From Bacteriovoracaceae bacterium (lineage in GTDB: Bacteria; Bdellovibrionota; Bacteriovoracia; Bacteriovoracales; Bacteriovoracaceae), in NCBI GenBank assembly GCA_023954635.1, contig JAGSHI010000028.1, positions 1 through 34,073 of the forward strand: 34,073 bases of DNA. The letters are read 5' to 3'. How positions within the stretch are numbered: the first letter of the stretch is position 1; each line of letters starts with the position of its first letter. Positions 14,642 to 23,220 of the stretch are shown piece after piece. The translations under genes were made by a program, and so were the position numbers. Under the pieces are notes generated by a model. It was not told the origin of the DNA and ran no database searches. It saw only the letters and a program-made list of their open reading frames with translations.

Positions 14642-16354
14642 TTAACCTACAAGTAGTATTGGTCCACCAACGTGTTTGAAGTCTTCAGTTGAAAGATTCG
14701 TGTAATCGTACCCTTCCATTTGTTCCGTTAAAATACCTAATAGGTAATTATCAAGACCCAATACATTATTCATTCCAAATTTCTCAATAAAGGCATCAAT
14801 TTTTTGACCATTTTCAGAGTTCTTATCAACTTTTCCGTCAGCCATTAATCCGTCTGAGAAACGTTTGTATTCATCGACAGTTAATCCCATCCTATTTACA
14901 TTTTCTTTATCAAAATTCCCTAGTACAAAATTAGCGAATGTACTCATGAGGATAGATTCTAAGTCAATTTCATCTACGTTATAGTTAAGATAAAACTCAT
15001 CTCTTATTTTTGATGATTCAGTCAGATCTTTATAATTAAGAAAAAACTGATCTGCAAAAGGAAGTAAATTAATCAATGTTTGTACTCTTTGCTCCCAATT
15101 TAAGAAGAGGCTTTGGTTAACAACTGCTTTGGGTTTACTACCAGCTCCGTAAATATCAACAAACTTCACAGGGAAGTCGAATGAATTATCTATGAAATCG
15201 GCCCAATACCTACCTAGAAAACCATCTTGTCTAGAGAGGGCGGTTTTAGCGATTGAATTTTTTAAGTCTTTTTGGTTGTTACAAATTAAAGAATTTCCAA
15301 CTTTAAAAATGTCAGTGAAATCAAATTTTTCAAAGATATTAGAATTCTTGTTCCCTTCGAAATTCATAATATAATCGTAGCCTAGTTCAAGCATAGATCT
15401 TGTTCTTTTTCCGACTCTCGTCATGGCCACTGTTCCATGTCTCATAGCATCTTCAAGAGTAAGTCCACTATTAATCATTCTTAGAAAATTGAAATGAAGA
15501 TAGTCCTGTCTTTTCTCATCATCTATCTCAGATAATTGTTCACTCATACCAGAAATTTCATTTTTAAAGGCTATAAGTGAGTTCTCTGGAAGAGTCTGGC
15601 AACGTCCAATTGACTCAATAGTCGCAGTTAAGGCTATTTTCTTTTTAATGAAGTTGTCTAAGAGTTGTCTTGATGGAAAATTATTATGTATTTCTAATGC
15701 TTCTATCCAATCCACAAAGCCCAGTTCTTTTAATCTAAAACACTTATCTTGATATTCATCTTCTTGAACAATTAAGTAACTCTCGACAAGAACTTTAAAC
15801 AAATGGGTATAGGCCATTTCTACACCAAGTTCAGAGTAAAGGTTTTTAACTAGCTCTCGGGCCTCTGAGACATATTCATAATCTTTGTGAAACTCAAATA
15901 GTAAGAGGCTATCTTCAGTCAAAAAGTAATTATCGTGATCAGGATAAAGAGGATCTTCAACATCAAAAGTCCAAACATTGAAAACACCTTTCAAATATAA
16001 GGCGAACTGGTTACCTTGAACAAACTCTTGAATGATTTCATCATTATCAGTCTTATTATAAATATCAATCCAGTTTCCGAATTGATTTACATCAAGGTCA
16101 TCTTTTGCCCATAAGTCGAGATCTAAAAAGCTTTGCCTTTGATCCTTACTCATTCGAGGTAAAAGTTCCGAGATTTCCTGAGAAGGGAGACTTCGAATAG
16201 CATGATAAAGTGGCTGGATAGGGATATGAGTTAAATCCATTCCCTCTTGAATCAGTGATTCAATCATATCCATATTTTTGTAAGCACTTGATTCCAGAAT
16301 AATCTTCTGTATTAAGTCTTTTTTATCTGAGCTCATGACCAGATGTATTAACAT
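14642..16354 (-). CDS. Large soluble protein of unknown function, possibly DUF6178-like
   Basis: The 570 residues lack a signal peptide, membrane segments and known catalytic motifs. The segment IRSLPSQEISELLPRMSKDQ followed by FLDLDLWAKDDLD, and later KCFRLKELGFVDWIEALE, resemble the pattern of the DUF6178 family found in delta-type proteobacteria. This match is from memory and unverified. Two start codons are possible, 16354 and an ATG six codons later (16336); neither has a clear ribosome site. The gene runs alone leftward, divergent from the FNR-like gene at 16504, and shares a 149-bp intergenic region with it. Confidence 0.7.
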   Translation of the reverse strand: MLIHLVMSSDKKDLIQKIILESSAYKNMDMIESLIQEGMDLTHIPIQPLYHAIRSLPSQEISELLPRMSKDQRQSFLDLDLWAKDDLDVNQFGNWIDIYNKTDNDEIIQEFVQGNQFALYLKGVFNVWTFDVEDPLYPDHDNYFLTEDSLLLFEFHKDYEYVSEARELVKNLYSELGVEMAYTHLFKVLVESYLIVQEDEYQDKCFRLKELGFVDWIEALEIHNNFPSRQLLDNFIKKKIALTATIESIGRCQTLPENSLIAFKNEISGMSEQLSEIDDEKRQDYLHFNFLRMINSGLTLEDAMRHGTVAMTRVGKRTRSMLELGYDYIMNFEGNKNSNIFEKFDFTDIFKVGNSLICNNQKDLKNSIAKTALSRQDGFLGRYWADFIDNSFDFPVKFVDIYGAGSKPKAVVNQSLFLNWEQRVQTLINLLPFADQFFLNYKDLTESSKIRDEFYLNYNVDEIDLESILMSTFANFVLGNFDKENVNRMGLTVDEYKRFSDGLMADGKVDKNSENGQKIDAFIEKFGMNNVLGLDNYLLGILTEQMEGYDYTNLSTEDFKHVGGPILLVG

Positions 16355-16425
16355 TTAATCACTCACAAGGGAAGCTTCAAGCGTGTTTAAGTCCTTATTT
16401 ATTGGAGAACACAAGTGCACTAATC

Positions 16426-16454
16426 TTGACTTAGAGCTAAATAAAGATTAAAAA
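16426..16454 (+). promoter_or_regulatory. Candidate sigma-70-type promoter for the FNR-like gene
   Basis: TTGACT (16426-16431) and TAAAAA (16449-16454) are separated by 17 bp. The -35 matches five of six consensus bases; the -10 is weak. It would give a leader of about 40 nt before the ATG at 16504. No FNR-type palindrome was found next to it. Confidence 0.3.
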
Positions 16455-16503
16455 ACAGCTATAAACAATGAATTTTACAAACTATGCCTAGCCGAGAGAG
16501 AGC

Positions 16504-17217
16504 ATGAAAAAGAAAGGTACAGCTACATGTGAAAACTGCCTATCAAGAATGAGCGGAGTATTCTGTGATCTTGAAAATGATGACCTAGCTACAATATCTG
16601 GGCACAAAGTCACAAACGTTTATAAAAAAGGTCAAAACCTTTTTGTTCAAGGAAATCATCCTTACGGTCTTTATTGCGTTAGCAAGGGGAATATCAAAGT
16701 TTCTAAAGTTGGAGCCGATGGTAAAGAAAGTATCGTAAGAGTCGTTAAAGGTGGAGATATTATTGGTCACAGAAGTCTTTTCACTGACCAAAACTACACT
16801 GCAACCGCAACTGTGATGGAAGATTCAACTGTTTGCTTTCTAGACAAAAAATTTATTATGAAGGCCATTCAGGACCTCCCATCTGTCGCCATGAACATTA
16901 TTGAAAAGCTTAGTCGAGATATGGGTGCAGCTGAGAATAAAGTTTCTTCGTTCCATCAAAAGAATGTTAGAGAGAGGCTTGCAGAACTTTTACTTCTTTT
17001 AAAAGAAAGTCATGGTGAAGCAACTGAAGACGGTAAGGTAAAGATTAATATCAAACTCACCAGAGAAGAGATGGCAACCATGATTGGAACTGCCAACGAA
17101 ACCCTTATTCGCTTTATTTCAGAATTTAAAGATGAAGGGCTAATTGAACAAGAAGGAAAGTTTATTGTTATTAAGGACGAAGATGCCTTAATGGAATGGG
17201 CTGACGTTAACCTTTAA
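16504..17217 (+). CDS. FNR-like oxygen-sensing transcriptional regulator
   Basis: The protein (237 residues) has a cysteine-bearing N-terminus (CENCLSRMSGVFC: Cys9, Cys12, Cys21), a cNMP-type beta-roll, a dimer helix and a helix-turn-helix (LTREEMATMIGTANETLIRF). Cys111 in STVCFLDKK aligns with the fourth cluster ligand of Escherichia coli FNR (Cys122), so a 4Fe-4S oxygen sensor is plausible, though spacing is C-x2-C-x8-C instead of C-x2-C-x5-C. In the recognition helix Glu and Arg are kept (NETLIR), but the FNR Ser is replaced by Ile, so the first base of the half-site may be less restricted. It stands first in a row leading into the cbb3 oxidase genes, the classic FNR/FixK target. Confidence 0.87.
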   Translation: MKKKGTATCENCLSRMSGVFCDLENDDLATISGHKVTNVYKKGQNLFVQGNHPYGLYCVSKGNIKVSKVGADGKESIVRVVKGGDIIGHRSLFTDQNYTATATVMEDSTVCFLDKKFIMKAIQDLPSVAMNIIEKLSRDMGAAENKVSSFHQKNVRERLAELLLLLKESHGEATEDGKVKINIKLTREEMATMIGTANETLIRFISEFKDEGLIEQEGKFIVIKDEDALMEWADVNL

Positions 17218-17293
17218 AAAAAACCAATAAATTTTCTACTAAAACCTGATTTATATTATATTTCCATTAGATCCTATTGGCTAAGATGGCAGT

Positions 17294-17677
17294 ATGAAAA
17301 AAACGAAATATCCCATCACAAGTTTAAAAACAGAATTAATTGAAAAGATTAAGTCTGTGGCACCGATTCATAAATACACAGTCCAATCTGATCTATTTTA
17401 TGAGGGTCAAACCCCAGTTGTTGCCTTTCTCCTTCTCGATGGTCACGTTCAACTCGTTAAGAATAAAAAGATCAAAAAAGTATTAAGCTTTGGTGACCTC
17501 ATTGGCCTTAAAGAATTAATACATCACCTTCCTTATCCTCTCTCAGCTCAAGTACTGCCAAACACAGAGATGGTCTTCCTTGATAAAAGTACTATTTTAG
17601 AAATTTTAAACCTTGTTCATGACCAGGAATTATCAGAAGTTTTCAAAGAAATTATCTCAGAAGATCAGGCCGTCTAG
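17294..17677 (+). CDS. Stand-alone Crp/FNR-type sensor domain without DNA-binding domain
   Basis: The 127 residues contain only a cNMP-binding-type beta-roll (about residues 25-105: FYEGQTPVVAFLLLDGHVQL, FGDLIGLKEL) and a short C-terminal helix. The dimer helix is short and the helix-turn-helix found in the preceding FNR-like protein is absent. The region after the stop shows no continuing HTH in other frames, so this looks like a compact gene rather than a fresh frameshift. The consensus cyclic-nucleotide pocket Arg is not evident. It lies 76 bp after the FNR-like gene and 125 bp before the stress-protein gene. It might modulate the FNR-like protein or bind a ligand alone; no function is proven. 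Confidence 0.75.
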   Translation: MKKTKYPITSLKTELIEKIKSVAPIHKYTVQSDLFYEGQTPVVAFLLLDGHVQLVKNKKIKKVLSFGDLIGLKELIHHLPYPLSAQVLPNTEMVFLDKSTILEILNLVHDQELSEVFKEIISEDQAV

Positions 17678-17735
17678 CTTATGTTAGACAACAGTCTTTC
17701 CCTTTATATAAACTGAAATCAATCTAATAATTTTA

Positions 17736-17751
17736 TGTGACAAATGTCATG
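17736..17751. promoter_or_regulatory. Crp/FNR-type operator, TGAC-N4-GTCA core
   Basis: The 16 bases TGTGACAAATGTCATG hold a perfect TGACA-AA-TGTCA dyad. They fit both a Crp-like TGTGA-N6-TCACA pattern (8 of 10) and an FNR-like TTGAC-N4-GTCAA pattern (8 of 10). A TAGGAT at 17773-17778 would place transcription start near 17785, with the site centre (17743.5) at -41.5, the usual activating position. The stress-protein gene and the cbb3 genes lie downstream. The site is well suited to the FNR-like protein encoded at 16504 (inference). Confidence 0.55.
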
Positions 17752-17802
17752 TTTTTTCACGCTCATGGGAACTAGGATGAGTGTATAGAAAGGAGTTAAA
17801 TC

Positions 17803-18243
17803 ATGAAAAATGTAGTAATCTGTGTTTCACTAAACGATGAGTGTTTAAAAAGCTTAGAGCACCTCAAAAGTGACCCTGTTCTCGACAATGCTCGCGTTCA
17901 TTTAGTTCATTGCTTTGAAGTTCAAGTCTACACTAGTGACTTTTCACCATATATTTACCCAACTGAAGAGAAGTACCCAGAAATTGAAGCTGCTTCATTG
18001 AAGATCCTAGAGGGTCTAGAAGCGAAACTTGGCCTGAATGGTAAAGCTGTTAAGAAGTGCTTCTTTAGTCAGTCTCCTAAACAAAGATTAAGAGACTATT
18101 TAGAGGAAGAGAATGCAGACTTATGTGTTTTGGCCACTAGAGGGAAACATGGTATTAAAGGATTATTCTCCAGTTCATTTGCTGAACATTTGGTTAAATA
18201 TTCTCCATGTAGTCTTCATATATTAAGACCTGAAGAGTCTTAG
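17803..18243 (+). CDS. Universal stress protein (UspA family)
   Basis: This single Usp domain of 146 residues begins with strand VVICVSLNDE and ends with the C-terminal nucleotide-loop region ATRGKHGIKGLFSSSFAEHL, which corresponds to the G-x2-G-x9-G(S/T) ATP motif with some deviation, followed by the usual VKYSPCSLHIL strand. GAAAGGAG is well placed before the ATG at 17803. The gene lies 9 bp before ccoI and downstream of a Crp/FNR-type operator, so it probably opens the cbb3 transcript. Usp genes are commonly part of FNR-type low-oxygen regulons. Its biochemical role here is not known. Confidence 0.88.
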   Translation: MKNVVICVSLNDECLKSLEHLKSDPVLDNARVHLVHCFEVQVYTSDFSPYIYPTEEKYPEIEAASLKILEGLEAKLGLNGKAVKKCFFSQSPKQRLRDYLEEENADLCVLATRGKHGIKGLFSSSFAEHLVKYSPCSLHILRPEES

Positions 18244-18252
18244 GGTAATAAA

Positions 18253-20691
18253 TTGGAGAGAGACAACCACACATATGTTACTGAGTCCTCGCTTGCATGC
18301 TCCCATTGTGGAGAGAAGGTTATCTCTGAATTTAAAAATTTAGATGATAACCTCCATGTTTTCTGTTGCTCAGGCTGTCGAGCTGTCTTTAACATTCTCT
18401 CCTCAAAAGGTTTAAGCGAATATTATGAATTAAAGCAAAAAGGTCCAACCTTTCGTGCACGTAGTCCTATTAAAGAGGTTCAAGAGTCTTATCGATATAT
18501 GGACTCAAAAGAGTTTGAAGAAGAATTTGCTAATTATGATTCAACCACAAAGACAAAGAGTGTTCGCTTTTATTTAGAAGGAATCCACTGTCTGGCCTGT
18601 TTATGGTTGCTTGAGAAACTTCCTGAAATTAATAGAGATGTAAAGTCATCCCGACTAGATTTAAGTTCATCAGTGTTTCATGTAACTGTGGATGAAAAGA
18701 GTTATCTCTCAAATATCGCCAGAGAGATTGCAGAACTTGGCTATCCTCCTCACCCTCTTTCAAGCAATGCTGATTTAGATGCTCTTGAAACAAAAGAAAA
18801 TAGAAAAGACCTTTCAAGGATTGGAGTCTCGGCCTTTTGTGCTATGAATATTATGCTTTACTCCGTTAGCCTCTATGGAGGTGCATCAGGAGCCTTTGCC
18901 TCAAAGTTTGGTTGGACAACATTTTTTCTTTCATTACCTGTAATGTTGTATTCGGCAATACCTTTTTATAAAAATGCATGGAGTACTTTGAAAAAAGGTA
19001 TTCCTTCTATTGACCAGCCAGTTGCCTTAGCCCTGATTGTTGGTACAATCGCTGGTTTTATTGAACTCTTACAAGGTAAGAATGAAACCTATTTTGATTC
19101 CTTAAGCGTTCTTGTTTTTCTATTACTTTTTTCAAGATACATTCTTAAAAAAGCACAGAAAAAAGGTCTCGACTCTTCTTTAGCTGGTAGTTTTTTTGGA
19201 AACTCTCAAACCAGGCGTTGGAACCCAGACAAAGGAACCTTTGAAGAAATATATTCACGTTTCCTAAAGAAGTCCGATCTTATTAAAGTTATGCCAGGAG
19301 AGATCTTTCCGGCAGATGGAGTTATGACCAAAGGAGAAACTTATGCTGATTTGAGTCTTCTCTCTGGTGAGTCTACTCCTCAGCAGTTAAACGTAAATCA
19401 AAATGTATTCTCAGGTACAACGAATCTCACCAACCCTGTCGAGATGAAAGTAGACTTTACTTCTCATGAAACTCGATTAGGAAAGATACTAGAAAAAATT
19501 CAAACTGATAGAAGTGAAAAATCGCCTCTTCTGACTACTGTAGATAAATTCTCTCATAAATTTATTATTTCTCTCTTTATCCTATCAGCTATTGTTTTAG
19601 CTATTAACTGGATATTGCTCGGAGCTTCAACTGCGATTTCAAGAACATTAAGTTTGATTATTGTGACATGCCCTTGTGCTCTTGCCTTGGCCACACCACT
19701 CGCACTTAGTAGAAGTTTAAATTTAGCGGCAAAAGCTGGAATAATTATAAAGTCCTTCGATGTGATTGAACGTATTGTAAGGGCCAAGAAAATCTTTTTT
19801 GATAAAACAGGTACTCTTACCTATGGAACTTTAAGTATTGACACTTGGGAAGACCTGACAAAAATAGATGTCCCTACAAAAGAGATCATATTCTCTCTTG
19901 AAAAACAATCTAAGCATCCTGTTGGAGTTTCTATTTACTCTCAATTAAAAGAGGAAGGTACTAACGAACTCCCTGTTACAGATTTTTTTGAACATGCTGG
20001 TCTTGGTGTTTCAGGCACTATAAATGGACAGACTTATCAAATTAAAAAACTAGACCAAAATTTCAAACAGGAAAACTTAAATACAGTTGGTCTCTTTCGA
20101 AATGATGACTTGCTTACAATTATTGGTCTAAAGGACTCACTTAGACCTGAAGCAAGAGATCTCATTGGCAAAATCAGAAAAATGAACAAATCGCCCTATA
20201 TTGTCTCTGGTGATAATGATGAAAATGTCTCAAGGATAGGTTCTGAACTTGGTGTGAATAGAGAGAATCTTTATTCAAATTACTCTCCAGAGGAAAAGCA
20301 CCAACTTGTTTCGAGTAGTGAAGATCTTATAATGATTGGAGATGGGGCCAATGATGCAATGGCATTACAGAAGTCTGACGTTGGAATTGCAGTAAGTGGA
20401 AGTGTTGAAGTATCACTAAGAGCAGCTGACGTTTATATTACGACTCCAGGAATTAAATCAATTTCGAATTTAATGGAGCTCTCGAGTGAGACTATTAAAT
20501 TAATAAAAAGAAATTTAATCATCTCAATTTTCTACAATTTAATTGGTGCAACAGCAGCTTCTATGGGTTTTATTACTCCACTAACGGCGGCAATACTGAT
20601 GCCAATTAGCAGCTTAACAGTTCTCTACTCTACAATTTATGGAACAGGCTGGCTTAGAAGATGGATTAAAACAACTGAGGTTACTCTATGA
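18253..20691 (+). CDS. ccoI: Copper-exporting P1B-type ATPase for cbb3 oxidase assembly
   Basis: The protein (812 residues) pumps copper for the maturation of the cbb3 oxidase. The N-terminus has the Cys-rich segment of CcoI/FixI (Cys16, Cys19 and FCCSGC at 37-42), then a heavy-metal domain with GIHCLACLW (Cys113, Cys116). The pump core shows SGEST (actuator), the intramembrane CPC (Cys473, Cys475), DKTGT with phosphorylated Asp517, the KHPVG nucleotide-site motif and GDGANDA at about 697. Start is TTG at 18253 with AGGG upstream, 9 bp after the stress-protein gene. Its stop overlaps the ccoS start (ATGA). The Cys-rich N-terminus plus the neighbours separates it from a general CopA. Confidence 0.96.
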   Translation: MERDNHTYVTESSLACSHCGEKVISEFKNLDDNLHVFCCSGCRAVFNILSSKGLSEYYELKQKGPTFRARSPIKEVQESYRYMDSKEFEEEFANYDSTTKTKSVRFYLEGIHCLACLWLLEKLPEINRDVKSSRLDLSSSVFHVTVDEKSYLSNIAREIAELGYPPHPLSSNADLDALETKENRKDLSRIGVSAFCAMNIMLYSVSLYGGASGAFASKFGWTTFFLSLPVMLYSAIPFYKNAWSTLKKGIPSIDQPVALALIVGTIAGFIELLQGKNETYFDSLSVLVFLLLFSRYILKKAQKKGLDSSLAGSFFGNSQTRRWNPDKGTFEEIYSRFLKKSDLIKVMPGEIFPADGVMTKGETYADLSLLSGESTPQQLNVNQNVFSGTTNLTNPVEMKVDFTSHETRLGKILEKIQTDRSEKSPLLTTVDKFSHKFIISLFILSAIVLAINWILLGASTAISRTLSLIIVTCPCALALATPLALSRSLNLAAKAGIIIKSFDVIERIVRAKKIFFDKTGTLTYGTLSIDTWEDLTKIDVPTKEIIFSLEKQSKHPVGVSIYSQLKEEGTNELPVTDFFEHAGLGVSGTINGQTYQIKKLDQNFKQENLNTVGLFRNDDLLTIIGLKDSLRPEARDLIGKIRKMNKSPYIVSGDNDENVSRIGSELGVNRENLYSNYSPEEKHQLVSSSEDLIMIGDGANDAMALQKSDVGIAVSGSVEVSLRAADVYITTPGIKSISNLMELSSETIKLIKRNLIISIFYNLIGATAASMGFITPLTAAILMPISSLTVLYSTIYGTGWLRRWIKTTEVTL

Positions 20692-20864
20692 GCATCATAT
20701 ATATACTTGCACCGATTGCCCTATTCTTAGGATTATTTGGAGTTGCTGCCTTCTTATGGGCCGTAAACAAAGGTCAGTTTGATGACTTAGAAACACCCGC
20801 AAATAGAATGTTAATTGAAGACGAACCAATAAATAAGAAAAATAACAAAGGAAAAGAGTTATGA
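20688..20864 (+). CDS. ccoS: cbb3 oxidase assembly protein CcoS
   Basis: This is a 58-residue one-helix membrane protein. It starts MSIIYILAPIALFLGLFG, continues to FLWAVNKGQFDDLETPANRM (the typical CcoS GQFDDLExPxxRML motif) and ends in a basic tail. CcoS is needed to load heme and copper into CcoN. The ATG overlaps the ccoI stop and its own stop overlaps the ccoN-ccoO start, both as ATGA, so translation is chained. The long charged tail after the motif (about 17 residues) is usual in length. Confidence 0.95.
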   Translation: MSIIYILAPIALFLGLFGVAAFLWAVNKGQFDDLETPANRMLIEDEPINKKNNKGKEL

Positions 20865-23041
20865 GTACAGAGCAAGTATCTCATCAAGGGGAGATGGAAC
20901 AGTTCTCCTATGATGATAAAGTTGTTAAAAAGTACATTCTAGCCTCTCTGTTTTGGGGTTTTGCCGCCTTATTAGCAGGGGTTACAATTGCTTTTCAATT
21001 ATCGAGTTGGAAGTTCAACTTTGGCCTTGAGTGGTTAACGTTTGGAAGACTTAGACCTCTCCATACGAATGCTGCCATTTTTGCATTTGTTGGGAATGCT
21101 ATTTTTGCAGGTGTGTTTTACTCACTTCAAAGATTAGCAAAGGCGAGATTATTTAACTCCTTTATGGCCAATTTTCAGTTTTGGCTATGGCAACTTATTA
21201 TTGCTGGAGGTGGACTCTCACTTCTACTCGGATACTCTCACGGTAAAGAATATGCAGAATTAGAATGGCCGTTTGATATTGCTATTGCAATTGCATGGGT
21301 TCTATTTGGAGTAAATATTCTTGGTACGTTATGGAAAAGAAGAGAGAAACATATCTATGTTGCGATATGGTTTTATATTTCTACTTTTGTAACTGTCGCT
21401 GTACTTCATATTGTAAACTCAATCGAGATTCCAGTAAGTCTTATGAAGTCGTATCCTGTCTATGCGGGTGTTCAAGATGCATTGGTTCAATGGTGGTACG
21501 GACACAACGCTGTGGCCTTTTTCTTAACGACACCATTTCTTGGTTTAATGTATTACTTTGTTCCTAAAGCGGCTAATAGACCTGTCTACTCATATAGATT
21601 ATCTATTATCCATTTCTGGTCTTTGATTTTCCTCTATATCTGGGCAGGACCGCACCATCTTCTTTATTCAACTCTTCCAGAGTGGGCCCAAACAGTAGGT
21701 ATGGTTTTCTCTGTCGCACTATGGGCACCGAGTTGGGGTGGGATGATTAACGGTCTTCTAACTCTTAGAGGAGCTTGGGACAAAGTTAGAAGAGACCCTG
21801 TTCTTAAGTTTCTAGCGACTGCAGTAACATTCTACGGGATGGCAACTTTTGAAGGCCCTCTCATGTCAATCAAGTCTGTAAACCATTTAGCTCACTTCAC
21901 GGATTGGGTTGTCGGACACGTCCATTCAGGAACTATTGGTTGGAACTATATGATGGTTGCCGGGATCTTTTATTTTATGATCCCAAGAATTTGGAATACA
22001 ACACTTTATTCTGTTAAATTAGCAAACTTGCAATTCTGGACTGCGACTATTGGGCTTCTCATGTACATGATGTCTATGTGGACAGCAGGTATCACTCAAG
22101 GATTAATGTGGCGTGCTCTTGATGATGGAGGTCGATTAGTCTATCCACAGTTTATTGAAACTGTTGTAAAAATTATTCCAATGTATTGGGTAAGAGCATT
22201 TGGTGGAGTTCTCATTCTCATCGGATTTATGTTCATGCTTTACAATATTTTTAAGACTATTCAACAGGCGAAAAAAGAAGAAGAGCCGGTTTATCAAGCC
22301 CCTGCACTTTCAAGTGCCAAGCCAGAGGCCCATGCTGGGACCCATAGAAAGCTTGAAGGGATGCCAATGGTTTTTACCATTCTCGCACTTCTTGCCATCT
22401 TAGTTGGATCACTTATAGAACTTGTACCAACTTTAACTAGCCATAAGTATTTGGCTCAGAAAACCTTCATGAAACCTTACTCACCTCTTGAGTTAGTTGG
22501 TCGCGATGTTTACATCAAAGAAGGTTGTTATGTTTGTCACTCACAACTCGTTAGACCTTCTCCAGATGAGTATATTCGATATGGAACTGTCTCTTTAGCA
22601 GAAGAGCATGTTTACGATAGACCTTTTCAATGGGGTTCTAGAAGAATTGGACCAGATTTGGCGAGAGTTGGAGGAAAATACAACCATATGTGGCATTACA
22701 AACATATGATTGATCCTCGAGCAGTCACCCCAGGCTCAATTATGCCTGTCTACGATTGGCTTGAAACTAAAAAGTATGATCATAAGACTCTTCGTAAAAA
22801 AATGAAAGTTATGGCCTCACTTGGTGTTCCTTACTCTGAAGACGAAATTGATAATGCAATAGAAAATGCAAAGGCCCAAGCCATGGGTATTGCAAATGAA
22901 CTTTCTGAAAGTGGTGTCTCAAAAGACATTGCTGATAAAGAAATGGTTGCATTAATTGCTTATCTTCAAAAACTTGGAGCTGATGTAAAACAAGCGATTA
23001 AAGATGGAAAAGTTATTGATAAAGCAGGAGGTGCCGAATGA
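20861..23041 (+). CDS. ccoNO: Fused cbb3 cytochrome c oxidase subunits I and II (CcoN-CcoO)
   Basis: The 726-residue protein joins two subunits. The first about 470 residues are CcoN, the heme b/b3-CuB core with about 12 helices: RPLHTNAAIFAF (low-spin heme b His), VQWWYGHNAVAFF and GPHHLLYSTLPEW (CuB and active-site region) and HFTDWVVGHVHSGTIGWN (heme b3 and b ligands). After a polar linker (about 470-500) one further helix anchors a CcoO domain with a single c-type heme: CYVCHSQLVRP (Cys556, Cys559, His560) and a Met ligand in SIMPVYDW. Separate CcoN and CcoO are the usual state; fusions of this order are known in several other lineages. The reading frame is uninterrupted. It overlaps ccoS and ccoQ by ATGA. 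Confidence 0.96.
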   Translation: MSTEQVSHQGEMEQFSYDDKVVKKYILASLFWGFAALLAGVTIAFQLSSWKFNFGLEWLTFGRLRPLHTNAAIFAFVGNAIFAGVFYSLQRLAKARLFNSFMANFQFWLWQLIIAGGGLSLLLGYSHGKEYAELEWPFDIAIAIAWVLFGVNILGTLWKRREKHIYVAIWFYISTFVTVAVLHIVNSIEIPVSLMKSYPVYAGVQDALVQWWYGHNAVAFFLTTPFLGLMYYFVPKAANRPVYSYRLSIIHFWSLIFLYIWAGPHHLLYSTLPEWAQTVGMVFSVALWAPSWGGMINGLLTLRGAWDKVRRDPVLKFLATAVTFYGMATFEGPLMSIKSVNHLAHFTDWVVGHVHSGTIGWNYMMVAGIFYFMIPRIWNTTLYSVKLANLQFWTATIGLLMYMMSMWTAGITQGLMWRALDDGGRLVYPQFIETVVKIIPMYWVRAFGGVLILIGFMFMLYNIFKTIQQAKKEEEPVYQAPALSSAKPEAHAGTHRKLEGMPMVFTILALLAILVGSLIELVPTLTSHKYLAQKTFMKPYSPLELVGRDVYIKEGCYVCHSQLVRPSPDEYIRYGTVSLAEEHVYDRPFQWGSRRIGPDLARVGGKYNHMWHYKHMIDPRAVTPGSIMPVYDWLETKKYDHKTLRKKMKVMASLGVPYSEDEIDNAIENAKAQAMGIANELSESGVSKDIADKEMVALIAYLQKLGADVKQAIKDGKVIDKAGGAE

Positions 23042-23220
23042 GAGATCAAGTACTGAATCAATTTGAACACCCATGGCTTATGGTCGTCGGTATGATTTTA
23101 TTTATCATGGTCTTCATTGGTGTCCTCTATATGGTCACTGGAAAGAAAAATAACTCTAGTTTTTCAGAAGCAGAACAATTACCTCTTGAAGATGGTCAGA
23201 AGATAGGAGGTGCGAAATGA
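23038..23220 (+). CDS. ccoQ: CcoQ-like small subunit of cbb3 oxidase
   Basis: This 60-residue protein has one helix (about residues 13-34, PWLMVVGMILFIMVFIGVLY) and a short charged C-terminal tail. Size, single helix and position between ccoO and ccoP identify it as CcoQ; sequence similarity in this family is low. It overlaps both neighbours by ATGA. It probably stabilises the oxidase complex. Confidence 0.8.
   Translation: MRDQVLNQFEHPWLMVVGMILFIMVFIGVLYMVTGKKNNSSFSEAEQLPLEDGQKIGGAK

Noticed and set aside
14635-14647. GGTTA-GAT-TAACC dyad between convergent genes as a terminator
   Set aside because: The stem is only 5 bp and neither side has a T-tract.
17672-17689. GTCTA/TAGAC hairpin at the stop of the lone sensor-domain gene
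   Set aside because: A 5-bp stem with an 8-nt loop and no proper T-tract is too weak to call.
21295-21567. 90-codon frame inside ccoNO and the 22200-22403 frame
   Set aside because: Both are alternate frames of the oxidase gene with atypical composition.
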